Below are positions 62,629 through 64,000 of a stretch of DNA of 64,000 nt, in pieces (within the stretch, counting starts at the first letter, position 1; each line of letters starts with the position of its first letter). The stretch is taken from NCBI RefSeq assembly GCF_014648275.1, contig NZ_BMQU01000003.1:297612-361611 (forward strand). Direction: 5' to 3'. The position numbers were made by a program, and so were the translations under genes. This stretch comes from Pseudomonas laurentiana (GTDB taxonomy: Bacteria; Pseudomonadota; Gammaproteobacteria; Pseudomonadales; Pseudomonadaceae). The notes below the pieces were generated by a model. The model searched no databases. It saw nothing but the letters and a program-made list of their open reading frames with translations, and was not told where the DNA came from.

Positions 62629-64000
62629 TTACGCCAGCCCGGTGAACCTGCCGCTGCGTTGCGCGGCCAACAGGATTTCCTGCTTGGTGCTAAAAGAACT
62701 CGGCGACCAGGCCATGCGCTCTTCACTGCGTTCGGCTTTCGGATTGACGGCTAGCCCATCAATAAAGCGATTGAAGAAGCGTTGCTCGCGGGCATCGAGT
62801 AGCGAGTTGATTCGTGCCAGACTCTCCATGGCATTTACCTTCTGGGCTTTGGGATCGCAGTGTTCCAACACCTCGATAAACTGTCGCCAAGTGCGCACAG
62901 CTGAAAGCAGCAAAATTAATGCACGCTCCCGACGCTCGTTAAAGCTCCAAACCAAGCTCTCTGACAACAGGTGGACCATGGGACCCATTGTCTCGGGCGG
63001 TAGCAGGCTCAGGGGAATACGTTGCCCACCTATCCATACAGCGTGATACTTAAGCAAGTGGTCTGTCAGTCGCTCTGCTTCCAGCTTGGTCGCATTTCTT
63101 TTATTCCACCAAGCTGCCATTTCATACAAGCTTTCATGAAGTATTCTCTGGCTCTCATCTATAGGATGACTAGCGACCTTAAACAACCCTGATACCAAGT
63201 AACTGAACGCATCTCCGGTTACCCCCAGCAAATACCGGTAATCCACCTCAGCCAACGCCTTGCAAAACAGTAGCGTCAGTTTCCCGACCAACTCCAGGTC
63301 AACCACCGTTGCAAAACCGCCTCCGGCACCGGGCCCGAGTACCAGCGAACCGCTGCAGCGTATAGCCAGTCGGTTCTTTGCGATTTCGATCCCAAACTCA
63401 CCGCTCAGCCCAGCCCCCAGCGCAACATTCCCCTCCGCCTTGATCTGCGCCAAATCCACCCAGTTGCTGCTGGCATTCGCCTGCCCGGGTTCGATTTTGC
63501 CGCTGCCTTGCAGGTCGGGCTCGATCCACTGAAAGTTGCCGGTCAGGGCGCCACCGGTTTGGGCGCCGGCAAACGCGGTGCCTTTGACCCCGATGTAACC
63601 GCTTTTACCGACGTCCATAGTTGGCGTGCCGAGCAAGGCCGTGGCGCCCGCGGGCTGTTCGCGGGGTTTGTACTGTGCCTTTGTCCCCGCTTCACCCTGT
63701 AATTGGCTGCCCACGAAGCAGCTCAGCTCCAGCCGGCCACTCAGGCGGAACACGCCCAGGGGGTGGCGCACGGTCTTACCCTCGCCGTTGCGGTAGGTGA
63801 TGCTGGCGAGGTAGCCGCCCTGGCTGGGGAAGTAGCGGTTGAAGGACACCGCGGCGTCGGCCAGGGAAAACTCGGCCATGCCCTTGACCCCGACGTCGAT
63901 CAAGCCCTGCGCCGGGTTCCAGCTGTTGATCCCGGCGCTGGCGCTGGCGGCGAAGCGCAAGGCCTGGGCGTCGGCCGAGACGGCGTAGCGGGCTGCATCG
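62629..64000 (-). CDS. 3' part of a large protein of unknown function (continues past right edge)
   Basis: The frame stays open from 62629 to the window edge (about 457 residues) and no start is visible. The N-terminal part shown is beta-rich and Gly/Ala-rich (AGAQTGGALTGNFQWIEPDLQGSG, NVALGAGLSGEFGIEIAKN); after about residue 235 it becomes helical, with a C-terminal domain rich in Leu, Arg and Glu. I do not recognise a family. A large secreted effector or VgrG-linked protein is possible because a SUMF1 lipoprotein converges on it; that is a guess. Confidence 0.6.
   Translation of the reverse strand, partial: DAARYAVSADAQALRFAASASAGINSWNPAQGLIDVGVKGMAEFSLADAAVSFNRYFPSQGGYLASITYRNGEGKTVRHPLGVFRLSGRLELSCFVGSQLQGEAGTKAQYKPREQPAGATALLGTPTMDVGKSGYIGVKGTAFAGAQTGGALTGNFQWIEPDLQGSGKIEPGQANASSNWVDLAQIKAEGNVALGAGLSGEFGIEIAKNRLAIRCSGSLVLGPGAGGGFATVVDLELVGKLTLLFCKALAEVDYRYLLGVTGDAFSYLVSGLFKVASHPIDESQRILHESLYEMAAWWNKRNATKLEAERLTDHLLKYHAVWIGGQRIPLSLLPPETMGPMVHLLSESLVWSFNERRERALILLLSAVRTWRQFIEVLEHCDPKAQKVNAMESLARINSLLDAREQRFFNRFIDGLAVNPKAERSEERMAWSPSSFSTKQEILLAAQRSGRFTGLA

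Noticed and set aside
1-64000. Search for insertion sequences, prophage genes, CRISPR arrays and REP repeats
   Set aside because: No transposase, integrase, phage structural gene or regularly spaced repeat was seen; tRNA-Gln shows no flanking integrase or direct repeat of its 3' end.

Overview
The window reads as chromosomal DNA of a Pseudomonas, most likely of the P. putida / P. fluorescens kind. This rests on the high GC, the compact mix of regulators, transporters and stress genes, the copABCD cluster, the paired SpeF-type and LDC-type decarboxylases, and the tRNA-Gln sequence. It is an inference from gene content; no 16S or marker gene is present. I see no insertion sequence, phage gene, CRISPR array or replication origin. 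About 55 protein genes and one tRNA are supported.

Layout. 1-7.7 kb: end of a DUF3300 gene, a K+-channel-like protein, an outer-membrane MetA-type channel, a cupin, a four-gene operon (COG4705 membrane protein, small lipoprotein, OmpR-type regulator, sensor kinase), and a TetR/HPP divergent pair with two operator palindromes. 7.7-15.4 kb: a polyamine / acid-response operon on the minus strand (ornithine decarboxylase, Lys/Arg-type decarboxylase, PotE-like antiporter), followed by a solute-binding protein and a START protein. 15.6-22 kb: an arsenic island without arsB or arsC: thioredoxin-like protein, ArsP-type permease and ArsO-like monooxygenase on one strand; arsR, arsH, the arsenic-linked GAPDH and arsJ on the other. 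22.2-25.8 kb: a lower-GC gene fusing an adenylation domain, a carrier domain and a membrane acyltransferase, converging on a PhyH-type oxygenase. 25.9-30 kb: a lipoprotein alpha/beta hydrolase divergent from a patatin whose catalytic Ser and Asp are separated by a membrane domain. 30.1-34.4 kb: a GNAT gene, a two-gene ABC importer with a long leader, and tRNA-Gln(UUG). 34.4-43.2 kb: amidase, quinone oxidoreductase with LysR, a CBS-containing HPP protein, another LysR, and a nitrilase / NCS1 permease pair with a 20-bp palindrome upstream. 43.3-48.8 kb: alkylation repair (alkB, ada with a degenerate sensor domain), asparaginase, an AGCS symporter and an XRE regulator with nested inverted repeats. 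48.8-53 kb: a three-gene ABC / CrtC-type operon. 53.1-57.2 kb: copABCD. 57.3-64 kb: a soluble double-PAS chemoreceptor, ThpR, AraC with a BASS transporter, a SUMF1 lipoprotein, and the 3' part of a large gene that runs off the right edge.

How the genes work together. Several sets look like self-contained modules: cytoplasmic acid consumption and polyamine export (speC-type, LDC, PotE); arsenate conversion to arsenophosphoglycerate and export (GAPDH, ArsJ) with organoarsenical oxidation and export (ArsH, ArsO-like, ArsP-type); periplasmic copper handling (CopABCD); and uptake plus hydrolysis of a nitrogen compound (NCS1 permease, nitrilase, LysR). The strongest candidate for something undescribed is the adenylation-carrier-acyltransferase fusion, which could act as a one-protein counterpart of the Dlt or Alm aminoacylation systems. 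The second is the Ada protein that has lost three of its four zinc cysteines.
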